Part shown: positions 8,447 through 17,083 of the stretch, one piece after another
Layout of the letters: each line of letters starts with the position of its first letter
How positions within the stretch are numbered: position 1 is the first letter of the stretch
Assembly (NCBI GenBank): GCA_002412765.1
Contig: DHVR01000068.1
Coordinates: 131,636-195,635 of the forward strand
Reading direction: 5' to 3'
DNA from: Leptolinea sp. UBA5203
GTDB lineage: Bacteria > Chloroflexota > Anaerolineae > Anaerolineales > Anaerolineaceae
DNA length: 64,000 nt
The notes under the pieces: model-generated
What the model was told of the DNA's origin: nothing
The model's database searches: none
The model's input: only the letters and a program-made list of their open reading frames with translations
Translations under genes and position numbers: made by a program

Positions 8447-8547
8447 GGGAAATTCCTTTCCTCCCTTGCACTGCAACCTTTTTCAAGTTCAGGCGTATAT
8501 TTTATTGAAAATAAATACCTAAGAATATTTTCCAAAAGGAACTCCTC

Positions 8548-9333
8548 ATGGATTGGTTTAAATCATTTTTTGAAGTTTACATTAAAAAGCAAACCTATTT
8601 AAATTTGGTTTACTTATTACTGGCATTCCCTCTGGGATTATCTTATTTCATTTTTCTCATCACAGGGTTGTCGGTCGGCCTAGGCTTACTGATCATTTGG
8701 GTAGGCATACTCATTCTTTTATTAGTCTATGCCGTATGGTATGGTATGCTGGCGCTGGAGAGAATACTGGCTATTTATTTGCTCAATGAAGCCATTCCCC
8801 CCATGATCAAACGGGATCTCTCCGGAAAATCGCTCTGGGAAAAGTTAGCCGCCACCCTGACCAGTTCGGTCACCTGGAAAGGTCTATTTTTCTTGTTTCT
8901 CAAATTCCCATTGGGGTTGGTCTCATTTGTTGCCTTGACGGTTTTCGGCAGCATCTCGGCAGCCTTGCTGGCAGCGCCCCTTTATTACAACACCTTCAGC
9001 CCCGAGATTGACTTTACTTTTGAAAATGTGCCGGTCCAATCCTTCTGGTTGATTGACTCACTTCCAGAAGCCATGACAGCCTGCTTTGTGGGCTTCCTGC
9101 TCCTGACCGCCTCGCTGCATCTATTCAACGCCATGGCAAAAGTCTCCGGCAAGATTGCTTACGGTTTGTTGGGTGATTTTTCCAAAGAGGAAGGCCGAGA
9201 AGAAACAGCAGTTACAGTAGTTGACGCAGCTACATCCGTTGTTGAATCAACACCTGAACCCCCTTCTGCTGATGTTGAACCTCAAATCCTGACGGATGAA
9301 CCTGAAATTCCAGACTCAGAGAGCAAAGAATAG
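8548..9333 (+). CDS. Sensor-domain (PF13796-like) membrane protein
   Basis: This is a 261-residue protein with four membrane segments in two pairs: about 20-65 (AFPLGLSYFIFLITGLSVGL, then a second helix) and about 110-145, with another near 175-195. The sequence of the first pair, with YLLLAFPLG and a following ALER motif, matches the putative Sensor domain often fused to histidine kinases or found alone beside regulators. The C-terminal 60 residues are a Glu/Pro/Asp-rich cytoplasmic tail without a kinase domain. AAAGGA precedes the ATG. It is divergent from the ArsR-DUF2087 gene, the usual kind of context for this family. A role in relaying an envelope signal to the neighbour regulator, or being its target, is inference. 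Confidence 0.7.
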   Translation: MDWFKSFFEVYIKKQTYLNLVYLLLAFPLGLSYFIFLITGLSVGLGLLIIWVGILILLLVYAVWYGMLALERILAIYLLNEAIPPMIKRDLSGKSLWEKLAATLTSSVTWKGLFFLFLKFPLGLVSFVALTVFGSISAALLAAPLYYNTFSPEIDFTFENVPVQSFWLIDSLPEAMTACFVGFLLLTASLHLFNAMAKVSGKIAYGLLGDFSKEEGREETAVTVVDAATSVVESTPEPPSADVEPQILTDEPEIPDSESKE

Positions 9334-9372
9334 AATTCATTTAACAATTAGATAGTGGATACCCATAAGTAG

Positions 9373-9391
9373 GGGCGACCGCCGGTCGCCC
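9373..9391. repeat. Short GC-rich hairpin GGGCGACC/GGTCGCCC
   Basis: A perfect 8-base stem with a 3-base loop stands in otherwise AT-rich DNA 40 bases after the Sensor gene. It may help end transcription. It resembles in composition the GC-rich palindromic pieces found at 57.3-57.7 kb. Confidence 0.5.
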
Positions 9392-9490
9392 TTTACGTTT
9401 AAATATCATATGGTGGTAATTTTTTAACAAATATCTTTAATTAACACTGCTTTTTTTATTTATTGAATTGAATTCCCCCCCAATATATTT

Positions 9491-10210
9491 TCACAACCCC
9501 TGTTCCTCCAACAAAGCAGCATCATCCAAAATTTCCGCTGGACTGCCATCCGCCACCAAGCGACCGTGATTCATCAGGATCACCCGGTTGAAGCTGCGCC
9601 GTGCGAAATCCAAGTCATGCGTGGCCACAATCAAGGTCTGCGGAAGACGTTCGATGAGCCGAATCAAATTACGTCTCGCCCGCGGATCCAGCCCGGCAGT
9701 GGGTTCATCAAACACCAATATTTCAGGCTGCATCGCCAATACCGTGGCAACGGCAATCCGTTTCTTCTCGCCCATACTGAGATGATAGGTTACCCTGTCG
9801 GAAAATCCGCTCATTTCCACATCAGCTAAAGCGTGGGAAACCCGTTCGCGAATTTCATTTTCCGGCAGCCCCATATAGATTGGACCAAAAGCAACATCCT
9901 CGAATACGGTGGGAGAAAACAATTGATCATCCGGCGATTGAAAAACCAGGCCTACTTTTCCACGGATTTCTTTTAAAAATTGCTTCTTTAATGGCAATCC
10001 TGAAATAAAAATCTCACCTGTTCCTTCCAAAATACCATTCAGGTGCAGCAAAAAAGTTGATTTTCCAGCCCCGTTCTGCCCGATCAGGGCGATCTTTTCC
10101 CCTGTTTGAACACTAAGCGAAATATCCTGCAAAGCTGAATGTCCATTAGGATACTCAAAAAACAAATTTTGAATCGAAATGATGGGGTCTGATTTCAATT
10201 TATTATCCAA
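9491..10210 (-). CDS. ECF transporter ATPase (CbiO/EcfA type)
   Basis: This is a 239-residue ABC ATPase with all motifs: Walker A GQNGAGKST (about residues 43-51), Q-loop VFQSPDDQLFSP (the DDQLF pattern is typical of energy-coupling factor ATPases), signature LSMGEKKR, Walker B VLVFDEPTAGLD and switch His in ATHD. It energises uptake of a vitamin or of cobalt/nickel with the EcfT protein encoded just upstream, with which it overlaps by 8 bases. Only one ATPase is present, which fits a group I CbiQO-like system. The substrate-binding S component is not in the neighbourhood, so the substrate is not determined. Confidence 0.88.
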   Translation of the reverse strand: MDNKLKSDPIISIQNLFFEYPNGHSALQDISLSVQTGEKIALIGQNGAGKSTFLLHLNGILEGTGEIFISGLPLKKQFLKEIRGKVGLVFQSPDDQLFSPTVFEDVAFGPIYMGLPENEIRERVSHALADVEMSGFSDRVTYHLSMGEKKRIAVATVLAMQPEILVFDEPTAGLDPRARRNLIRLIERLPQTLIVATHDLDFARRSFNRVILMNHGRLVADGSPAEILDDAALLEEQGL

Positions 10211-11009
10211 AGGTGATGCTCAAAAGAAAGAGGAATACACAAAAGATCACCCAGCCTGAGAGGACAAGGTTCTGCTTTATGGTTAATGGGGATTCAGGCA
10301 GCAAGCGCAGTTCGCCATCAAAACCACGAGAGAGCATGGCTGTATAGACTCGTTCGCTTTGCTCCAGCGACTGGACAAAGAGGGAACCAGCCATGGCGCC
10401 AGTCCCTTTGGCCCGCCAGGCCAAATGCTTGAGGGAGTGGGTTTGTGAAGAAATCCCTTCTACACTACGCGCTGCTCTTGCGCGCATCATACGTTGGGCC
10501 TTAGTGATCATGATTGATAGATAGCGCCACATGAGGCGAAAAATTAATACCAGGATTTTAGGCACATGATAAACCCGCAAGGCATTTAACATACTCATCA
10601 TGGTTGTGGTGGCCGCCAGTAAAATAGCCACTTGAACAGACAACCATGATTTTAACAGAATAAAACCAAAGTGGCTGATGCCGTTGGAAGTAATCACCCA
10701 CGTCTTTTGGATGATGTGTACTTGAAAAACTGGTTCCCCACCAGCGATAAATAGAATAGGAATTGCCGCCAGCATAAACGGTATCACGATCAAAGATCGG
10801 CTGTATAAAATGGAAAATGGAATTTCAGAAGCAATTTGCAGCCCAATCACCAGAAACATGACGAATAGCAAAACAGGCCAGGCGCCATACGGCAGCGCAC
10901 CAATCAGGAGGATCAAAGCAAAGGCGGCAGGCACCTTGAGTCTCGCATCAAGTTGGTGTAAATTACTTTTACTCTCAAAATATAATCCTAAAGTAGCATG
11001 TTTTTGCAT
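10203..11009 (-). CDS. ECF transporter transmembrane coupling protein (CbiQ/EcfT)
   Basis: This is a 268-residue membrane protein with about five hydrophobic segments. The two cytoplasmic coupling motifs of the family are visible: MMRARAARS and AMLSRGFDGE, both with the A-R-G/A core that contacts the ATPases. The long amphipathic region between them is typical. It is the first gene of a two-gene unit with the ATPase. No CbiM, CbiN, BioY, ThiT or similar S protein is encoded upstream; the next gene is divergent. Either the S protein is elsewhere, as in group II systems with shared modules, or it was lost. Confidence 0.87.
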   Translation of the reverse strand: MQKHATLGLYFESKSNLHQLDARLKVPAAFALILLIGALPYGAWPVLLFVMFLVIGLQIASEIPFSILYSRSLIVIPFMLAAIPILFIAGGEPVFQVHIIQKTWVITSNGISHFGFILLKSWLSVQVAILLAATTTMMSMLNALRVYHVPKILVLIFRLMWRYLSIMITKAQRMMRARAARSVEGISSQTHSLKHLAWRAKGTGAMAGSLFVQSLEQSERVYTAMLSRGFDGELRLLPESPLTIKQNLVLSGWVIFCVFLFLLSITFG

Positions 11010-11181
11010 TGGCGTTATTATACTGCAATTGATTGCAACTGCGAACCATGGCGTTTCTAATCACCCCTTTCTCTTGGATACCAATTCAACTATGGAAATA
11101 GATCCGGAGACAGTTCAGAATTGAACCTTGTTTCCAATTTTCTTTGGTAAAATACATTTAATACACGCTCAAGGAGAGGAC

Positions 11182-11817
11182 ATGGCTAAAAGAATCGTGC
11201 TGGTTGCTGGAAATATTGGTTCAGGGAAAACCTCCCTCACCGAAAGAATTGGAGAACGCATGGGATGGCAGACTGCTTTTGAGTCTGTTGTGGATAATCC
11301 CTATCTCTCCAACTTTTACGCCGACATGAAAACCTGGTCCTTTCATTTGCAGGTATTCTTTTTAGGCCACCGTGCGAAACAATATCTTGAATTATGGGAG
11401 GATCCACGGTCAGCCATCCTGGATCGCAGTATCTATGAGGACGCCTTCATTTTTGCGCGTGCCCTGCATAGCATGGGGAACCTGAATGAAACGGATTACC
11501 ACGCCTATCGACAGTTGTTTGATTTAGTGATCGGTCGTCTGCCTGCTCCATCCTTGTTAGTTTACCTGAAAGCCCCGGTGCCTATTCTCTTGAAACGCAT
11601 TCAACAAAGAGCCCGCTCCATGGAGACCGGAATTTCAGCAGATTATCTGAAGCTCTTGGATTCCTATTACATCGATTGGATGAATAATTTCGATACCTGC
11701 CCCGTTCTCACCATTCAAAGTGACGATCTGGACTTTGTCAACAAACCCCAACATCTGGACCTCGTGGTTGATAAAATTCAAGAAAAGTTGGCTGGAAAAG
11801 AGGAAATCATCTTTTGA
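11182..11817 (+). CDS. Deoxynucleoside kinase
   Basis: This is a 211-residue kinase of the deoxyadenosine/deoxyguanosine kinase group. The P-loop GNIGSGKTS is near the start, DRSIYEDAFIFA (the DRS motif for base and sugar binding) is in the middle, and the Arg-rich lid ILLKRIQQRARSMETGI is near residue 145. It phosphorylates deoxynucleosides to feed dNTP salvage in the cytoplasm. The ATG at 11182 has AGGAGAGG three bases upstream; an in-frame start 54 bases earlier lacks one. Monocistronic, with its own terminator. The preferred nucleoside cannot be read from the sequence. Confidence 0.9.
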   Translation: MAKRIVLVAGNIGSGKTSLTERIGERMGWQTAFESVVDNPYLSNFYADMKTWSFHLQVFFLGHRAKQYLELWEDPRSAILDRSIYEDAFIFARALHSMGNLNETDYHAYRQLFDLVIGRLPAPSLLVYLKAPVPILLKRIQQRARSMETGISADYLKLLDSYYIDWMNNFDTCPVLTIQSDDLDFVNKPQHLDLVVDKIQEKLAGKEEIIF

Positions 11818-11851
11818 TGTTAATTTCACATAACGAAAGTGTAAATTCTGG

Positions 11852-11884
11852 GAATCGGCTCTTTACAAGCCGATTCTTTTTTCT
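11852..11884 (+). terminator. Intrinsic terminator after deoxynucleoside kinase
   Basis: Stem GAATCGGCT with AGCCGATTC, a 7-base loop and a T run. Confidence 0.92.
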
Positions 11885-11928
11885 CATAATATAGGTACGA
11901 GTCACATCACCGAATCTAAGGAATAACG

Positions 11929-12807
11929 ATGTCAAACGACAATGAACAAGTCCTGAATGAGATCAGCAAGAAAATCGAGAAAATTCCTCCCCTGCCGCGT
12001 ATTCCGCAGAAAGCCATGCAGTTGATGATGAAACCCGATTTCAACATGAAAGAGCTCTCTGATATCATCTCACAGGATCAATCCTTAACCATCAAAATCC
12101 TGCGCTGGGCCAATTCCGCGTATTACGGGATTGGGAACCCGGTTAATTCCATTCATCAAGCGGTTACCTATTTGGGGGAGCATGTCATCTGGAGTTTATT
12201 ATTAACCTCCGCCATATCCTCTGTCATGATGGCTCCACTCCCAGGCTATGACCTGGAAATGGGCGCTTTGTGGAAACATTCCCTGCATACCGCCATCATT
12301 GCCCGTGAATTGATGAAGACCTGGAACGAAAAAATGGCAGAAGAAGCCTACACAGGCGGCTTGCTGTGCGATATCGGAAAAATTGCCATGGATGTTGCCT
12401 GGCAAAACTATAATGAAGAAAATCCTGGGCAAGCCAAAGAGGATGCGCCGCTGGATTTCGTCTTCGTCGAGCAATCCCTTTTTGGCATCAATCATACGAT
12501 CATTGGAGCCAAAATTGCAGAAATTTGGGGATTCCCGGAAACCCTTCAGGAAACCATTCGCTATCATCACACCCCCTCACGATCCGAGAAAAATCCAAAA
12601 ATTACCTCAGCGGTGCACATCGCAGATGTGATTGTAAACTGTATGGGCATAGGTATTGGCATAGATGGTCTCCAGTATTATTTTGAACCTTCAGCCATGC
12701 AGGAACTGGGGCTGGACTTCAAGGATATTGTGCGCTTCATGGATAAGATTGTAGATTTGCTGAAAGAAATCGAATTACTAATCGATTTTCCTGTTACCAC
12801 TGCCTGA
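11929..12807 (+). CDS. HDOD domain signalling protein
   Basis: This is a 292-residue protein consisting mainly of an HDOD domain. The sequence has IPPLPRIPQKAMQL at the start, SQDQSLTIKILRWANSAYYG, the AVTYLG helix, and a later YHHTP with GGLLCDIGK. HDOD proteins are degenerate relatives of HD phosphohydrolases that usually act as scaffolds in signalling or motility; here an HD-like DIGK remains, but the full HD catalytic set is not seen. AAGGAA precedes the ATG. It is a single-gene unit between two terminators, so the partner is unknown. Confidence 0.85.
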   Translation: MSNDNEQVLNEISKKIEKIPPLPRIPQKAMQLMMKPDFNMKELSDIISQDQSLTIKILRWANSAYYGIGNPVNSIHQAVTYLGEHVIWSLLLTSAISSVMMAPLPGYDLEMGALWKHSLHTAIIARELMKTWNEKMAEEAYTGGLLCDIGKIAMDVAWQNYNEENPGQAKEDAPLDFVFVEQSLFGINHTIIGAKIAEIWGFPETLQETIRYHHTPSRSEKNPKITSAVHIADVIVNCMGIGIGIDGLQYYFEPSAMQELGLDFKDIVRFMDKIVDLLKEIELLIDFPVTTA

Positions 12808-12844
12808 GTCCCTGCAATATCTCACGATAAATTACTTACCTTTC

Positions 12845-12878
12845 AAAACCAACTTGATCCATGATCAGGTTGGTTTTT
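12845..12878 (+). terminator. Intrinsic terminator after HDOD gene
   Basis: A 15-base stem with one T-G pair (AAAACCAACTTGATC with GATCAGGTTGGTTTT), a 3-base loop and a T run. Confidence 0.88.
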
Positions 12879-12984
12879 AAGTGCTAAAATAAAACCAAAT
12901 CAAGCTCAAAATTCATGCAGTTGGATGCAACCTTCTGTTTTTTCCAGCGTATATATAGATGTAAAAGAAACTCAGGAGAAAAGT

Positions 12985-13581
12985 GTGATTAACCTTGAAG
13001 CAGAAAAGCTTACTTTAGCCCTCCAAGGGGATGAACAAGCTTTCAGTGAAGTAGTTGAAACCTTTCAGAACCCAGTCTTTAACCTATGTTATCGGATGCT
13101 GGGAAATGCACAGGAAGCAGAAGATGCGGCACAGGAAACCTTCTGGCGAGCCTATCAGGCATTAAATCGCTATGATACGAGTCGATCCTTTGCTACATGG
13201 CTGCTCTCCATTGCAGCACATTATTGCATCGATCAACAACGCAAGCGCCAATTGCCCAGTTTTTCCATGGAATTAATTCCGGATGGCAATCTGGCAGCGT
13301 CGATTGATACACCGGAAAGGGCTTTCAATTTATCTGAAGAGGAAAAACAGCTTCACGACATGCTTGATGAACTTAATCCTGAGGACAAAGCAGCTATCGT
13401 TTTACGCTATTGGTATGATTTTTCAGAAAAGGAGATCAGTCAAACGTTAAAAATATCTATCAGCGCTGTAAAAAGTAGATTGCATCGCTCCAGAAAAAAA
13501 CTGGCCCAAATTATTTCAGATAACGAGCAAAGCCACTCCTACCAGCAAAGGAGGAAAAAAAATGAGTCACCAGCCTTTTGA
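12985..13581 (+). CDS. ECF sigma factor (sigma-70 regions 2 and 4)
   Basis: This is a 198-residue extracytoplasmic-function sigma factor. Region 2 has PVFNLCYRMLGNAQEAEDAAQ and ends with FATWLLSIAAHYCIDQQRK (the -10 binding helix). Region 4 has LNPEDKAAIVLRYWYDFSEK and the helix-turn-helix ISISAVKSRLHRSRKKL. I prefer the GTG at 12985, preceded by AGGAGA, over the ATG at 12925, which has no ribosome-binding site. It overlaps the anti-sigma gene by 20 bases, and a polymer-forming membrane protein follows, so its regulon probably concerns the cell envelope. Self-activation is likely but I could not identify an ECF-type promoter with confidence. Confidence 0.9.
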   Translation: MINLEAEKLTLALQGDEQAFSEVVETFQNPVFNLCYRMLGNAQEAEDAAQETFWRAYQALNRYDTSRSFATWLLSIAAHYCIDQQRKRQLPSFSMELIPDGNLAASIDTPERAFNLSEEEKQLHDMLDELNPEDKAAIVLRYWYDFSEKEISQTLKISISAVKSRLHRSRKKLAQIISDNEQSHSYQQRRKKNESPAF

Positions 13582-14110
13582 ACAATGGATCCTTGATGAC
13601 AGGTCTTTATCTGCGGATGAGACACAATTGCTAGCAAAGCATGCAGAGAACTGTATGGATTGTTCCAAACTCCAGGAACAATGGAAAAACGCAGCGCAAT
13701 TTCTCAAAAAGGCTCCTATATATCCAGCGCCAGAGGGCTTTACGGCTCGCTGGCAGACTTCATTCATGGCCAGGAAAGCGCATCAGCAGAAACAAAATGG
13801 AAAGAGATTTATTTTCTTCCTGATTCTCGGATCTTTCACCTCCCTGCTGATGTACCTGACCCTTACCATCTTGAGCGGTTCTCCCATCAAGGTTTTCATT
13901 ACCTTGTTGAAAACCAGCTCCAAGCTAGCGGTTGGTATTTCCCAGATCAACCTCTTTCTTAATTCGATCTTCTCCTATCTCCCGCCCGCTTTACCTATCA
14001 TTCTGTGGATACTCCTTTCTTGCAGTCTGGTCCTGATGCTTTCGCTCTGGGCCCTGACCTTCTGGCGTTATTCAATTAAAGGAGCAGTTCCTAATGAAAA
14101 TGTTCAATAA
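13562..14110 (+). CDS. Zinc-finger anti-sigma factor, membrane anchored
   Basis: This is a 182-residue protein. The N terminus carries the ZAS zinc motif H27-x3-C31-x2-C34 (HAENCMDC), which binds and holds the sigma factor. Two strong membrane segments follow, about residues 83-105 and 145-166, leaving only a short outside loop of about 40 residues to sense an envelope signal. AGGAGG precedes its ATG inside the end of the sigma gene, and its own end overlaps the next gene by 17 bases, so the three proteins are made in a coupled way. Confidence 0.85.
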   Translation: MSHQPFEQWILDDRSLSADETQLLAKHAENCMDCSKLQEQWKNAAQFLKKAPIYPAPEGFTARWQTSFMARKAHQQKQNGKRFIFFLILGSFTSLLMYLTLTILSGSPIKVFITLLKTSSKLAVGISQINLFLNSIFSYLPPALPIILWILLSCSLVLMLSLWALTFWRYSIKGAVPNENVQ

Positions 14111-15137
14111 ATCAATACTTTTCCTCAGTATATTCTGTTTTTTGTTTATAGGGTTTACCCTGCCTGTATCCGCCAGTTCTTCGCTGGGTGTGGATCATTC
14201 TGACAGGGTGATATTTGGTGATTACACCCTGGCCAACGGCGACACCAACCAGGGAGACCTGGTTGTAATTAGTGGTAATGTCGTTATTGAAGAAGGCGCT
14301 ACCGTCATGGGTACCTTAGCTGTGATTGGCGGTGGACTGACCATCAATGGGACGGTGAATGGCGATATTGTCAGTGTGGGCGGTTCCGGAAAAATTGGGG
14401 ATTCTGCTTATATCTCAGGCAGTATGGTCTCTATCGGTTCCAACCTTTCTATCTCTGATGATGCAACCATTCTTGGTGAAACGATCCTTGAAATGGATGA
14501 TTCTGTACAAATTGCCCCGCTGCCCGGTACTCCACCTGTTGTTCCAGAAGTAACTTTCAATACTTCTCCGGGTCTTGAGTTCCTGCGTAAGTTATTCTCT
14601 ACCAGTTTTATGGTGCTGGCCATTGCTGCTCTGGGTTTATTGATTGGGATCCTGTTCCCCAATCACTTGAAAAAAACCGCAAAATCTATAGTCAATGAAC
14701 CGGTGAAATCGGGTGTGTTGGGATTCTTAACGGTGTTTGTATCCCCCATCGTTTTCGTGATTCTCGCGATTACCATTATCCTGCTTCCAGTGAGCCTGCT
14801 TGCCATCCTGGCGCTTGGCATCCTCATGCTGTATGGCTGGGTGGCAGTAGGCTATGAAATCGGTCTCCGGGTCTCCAGTGCGGCAAAAGTAAATTGGGAG
14901 CCTTCCATTATAGCTGGTTTAGGAACCCTGATTCTCTCAAGCATTGCTGCCCTGGTTGCCATGATTCCCTGCATTGGATTCCTGATTTATCCAATTGTCA
15001 CATCTGTGGGTCTGGGTGGGGTTTTAATCAGTCAATTTGGCCGTAGAGAGATAGTCAGTGTACAGGCTGCTCCTGTTCAAGAAATCTTGGCGGTAAATCC
15101 TGTAGAACCTGTTTCTCCGGATGAAAAAATCGAATAA
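14094..15137 (+). CDS. Polymer-forming (bactofilin-like) membrane protein
   Basis: This is a 347-residue protein. A signal peptide covers about residues 1-27. Residues 40-130 form a right-handed beta-repeat with short G-D/N-V/I units (NGDTNQGDLVVISGNVVI, then GTVNGDIVSVGGSGKIG), as in polymer-forming cytoskeletal or bactofilin-like domains, here on the outside of the membrane. Several membrane helices follow between about 175 and 310. Third gene of the sigma/anti-sigma operon and probably its effector: a sensor or structural envelope element. The outward location of a bactofilin-like domain is notable and is inferred from the signal peptide. Confidence 0.75.
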   Translation: MKMFNKSILFLSIFCFLFIGFTLPVSASSSLGVDHSDRVIFGDYTLANGDTNQGDLVVISGNVVIEEGATVMGTLAVIGGGLTINGTVNGDIVSVGGSGKIGDSAYISGSMVSIGSNLSISDDATILGETILEMDDSVQIAPLPGTPPVVPEVTFNTSPGLEFLRKLFSTSFMVLAIAALGLLIGILFPNHLKKTAKSIVNEPVKSGVLGFLTVFVSPIVFVILAITIILLPVSLLAILALGILMLYGWVAVGYEIGLRVSSAAKVNWEPSIIAGLGTLILSSIAALVAMIPCIGFLIYPIVTSVGLGGVLISQFGRREIVSVQAAPVQEILAVNPVEPVSPDEKIE

Positions 15138-15150
15138 TAAACTTAAACAA

Positions 15151-15193
15151 ATAACAAAAAACGATGGCTGATTGTCGCCATCGTTTTTTTGTT
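15151..15193. terminator. Bidirectional terminator between convergent units
   Basis: A 13-base stem AAAAAACGATGGC with its complement (15177-15189) is extended on both sides by ATAAC/GTTAT and has an 8-base loop. A and T runs allow use on both strands. Confidence 0.92.
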
Positions 15194-15794
15194 ATTTTAG
15201 ATAATATTTTTTTTCATCGATTAGCTTGTAAACTGCTTCCGGAATAAAAAACTGATAGGTCCGCATTTCTCGAATCCGCTGACGAATATCATGGGATGAG
15301 ATTTCCACCATGGGTGTATTAAACCAGATGACCTTCTGCTGAATGTTTGGGAAACTGAATTCCAGCTCTTGCAGCATCGCTTCGGAACCAGGTCGCCGCA
15401 TGATCCCCAGGCCATCACACATGGCAATCATACGTTCCGGCTCATGCCATCCTGGTAAATCGCGTAAAGAATCCTCCCCCATTAGAAAATATATCTCAGC
15501 ATCGGGTTGAGCTTGCTTTACCAGTGCCACAGTATCCACCGAATAGTGAGGACCGGGACGATCAATTTCCAGGGTGGACAATTCAAATTGACTAAACCCG
15601 GCAATAGCAGCACGAGTCAACTCAAGCCGCTGCTCCAGGGGGGTAATTCCCAAGGCCTCCTTATGCGGAGGCATCGCCGTCATCATCCATAGGAGATGAT
15701 CCAACTTCAATTGTTCCAGCGCTTCACTGGCTAGAATTAGGTGACCCAGGTGCGGGGGATCAAAAGTTCCGCCAAAGATCCCGATCTTAGACAT
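15192..15794 (-). CDS. nadD: Nicotinate-nucleotide adenylyltransferase
   Basis: This is a 200-residue nucleotidyltransferase that adenylates nicotinate mononucleotide in NAD synthesis. GGTFDPPHLGHL near the N terminus is the nucleotide-binding HxGH motif, and MPPHK and SSHDIRQRI (the ISSTxxR-type motif) are present. The ATG at 15794 shares one base with the obg stop codon (TAATG), so translation is coupled; a start 9 bases upstream is possible. Last gene of the argS-obg-nadD unit, ended by the hairpin at 15151-15193. Confidence 0.95.
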   Translation of the reverse strand: MSKIGIFGGTFDPPHLGHLILASEALEQLKLDHLLWMMTAMPPHKEALGITPLEQRLELTRAAIAGFSQFELSTLEIDRPGPHYSVDTVALVKQAQPDAEIYFLMGEDSLRDLPGWHEPERMIAMCDGLGIMRRPGSEAMLQELEFSFPNIQQKVIWFNTPMVEISSHDIRQRIREMRTYQFFIPEAVYKLIDEKKYYLK

Positions 15795-17056
15795 TAATCC
15801 CAATACTCCAGCTCATAATCACCCACAAAGACAGTATCACCCATTTGTGCACCGGCTGCCGCCAAAGCTTCATCCACACCGATGGTTTCCATAATTCGCT
15901 GGAATCGACGCACAGAAGCATCATGTTCCCAATAAGTCATGGCAGCGGCACGTTCAATGGATTTTCCACGCACCAGCCAGCCATCTTCAGAGGCTTCAAC
16001 CGTAAACGCTCGTGGGTCCGGTTCCGGACGATAAACTGGCATTTCATCAGGGATTTCTATCTCTTCCTGATAGGCAGAAATCATCTCCATGAGTCTCCAC
16101 AGCAGGGGCTGTACTTCTTCATGGCTTACCGTGGAAATCGCCACGATCTCGTAGCCCTTCTTCTCTATGGCTTTCTTTACAGCAGGCCATCTACTTTGAA
16201 CATCTGGCAAATCCATCTTATTGAAGGCCACAATTTGAGCCTTTTCAGCCAGTTTTTCATCAAATAGGGCTAGTTCACTGTTGATCTGCGAAAAATCGGC
16301 TACAGGGTCTTCTGAGAGGCCATCCAGCATGTGTAGAATCACCTTGGTACGCTGAATATGCCGCAGGAAGGAATCCCCTAAGCCAACCCCATCATGCGCC
16401 CCTTCCACTAACCCCGGAATATCTGCCGCCACAAATTGATGATTCATATCCATAATGACCACCCCCAGGTTTGGCTCCAACGTGGTAAAGGGATAGTTGG
16501 CAATTTTGGGGGTTGCTTTAGAAACGGAGGCCAAAAAGCTGGATTTTCCGGCATTGGGAACACCAACAATACCGACATCCGCAATTAATTTCAGTTCAAG
16601 ACGTAAAAATTTTTCTTCGCCAGGCTCGCCTTTCTCAGCAATTTGAGGCACCTGATTACGCGAAGTCGCAAAATGGTGATTCCCGCGGCCCCCGCGCCCA
16701 CCCTTGCAGATAAGGTATTGCTGACCATCGGCGGTTAGATCAACCAGTAATTGGTCGGTGGTCGTATCATACACAAGGGTACCGATGGGGACTTTGATAA
16801 TCATATTTGGGGCTGAGTGCCCCGAACTTTTCTGTTTACTGCCATTCTTGCCATTGTTAGCAATGAATTTCGATTGAAAGTGGAATGGGTTTAACGTGTT
16901 TAAATGGGTTGTGGCTTCGATAATAATATCCCCGCCTTTACCGCCATCCCCGCCATCCGGGCCACCCCGCGGCACAAATTTTTCACGCCGAAAATGGACA
17001 ACGCCATTGCCGCCGATTCCTGATTGTACATAAATTTCTACTTCGTCAATAAACAT
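15794..17056 (-). CDS. obg: Obg GTPase, ribosome assembly
   Basis: This is a 420-residue Obg/CgtA GTPase. The N-terminal Gly-rich Obg fold (about 1-157, with GGDGGKGGDI and GGRGGRGN) is followed by the G domain with GVPNAGKSSF (G1), DIPGLVEG (G3) and FNKMDLP (G4), and by a C-terminal OCT domain (about 345-420). It assists large-subunit maturation and responds to guanine nucleotide pools. The gene lies 27 bases after argS and overlaps nadD by one base, so it sits inside a housekeeping operon. Confidence 0.96.
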   Translation of the reverse strand: MFIDEVEIYVQSGIGGNGVVHFRREKFVPRGGPDGGDGGKGGDIIIEATTHLNTLNPFHFQSKFIANNGKNGSKQKSSGHSAPNMIIKVPIGTLVYDTTTDQLLVDLTADGQQYLICKGGRGGRGNHHFATSRNQVPQIAEKGEPGEEKFLRLELKLIADVGIVGVPNAGKSSFLASVSKATPKIANYPFTTLEPNLGVVIMDMNHQFVAADIPGLVEGAHDGVGLGDSFLRHIQRTKVILHMLDGLSEDPVADFSQINSELALFDEKLAEKAQIVAFNKMDLPDVQSRWPAVKKAIEKKGYEIVAISTVSHEEVQPLLWRLMEMISAYQEEIEIPDEMPVYRPEPDPRAFTVEASEDGWLVRGKSIERAAAMTYWEHDASVRRFQRIMETIGVDEALAAAGAQMGDTVFVGDYELEYWD

Positions 17057-17083
17057 GGGTTAATCACAGTCCTTCAAAAAAAA

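Noticed and set aside
15845..16267. 140-codon antisense frame inside obg
   Set aside because: The opposite strand is a clear, fully conserved Obg gene; the frame is a by-product of its codon usage.
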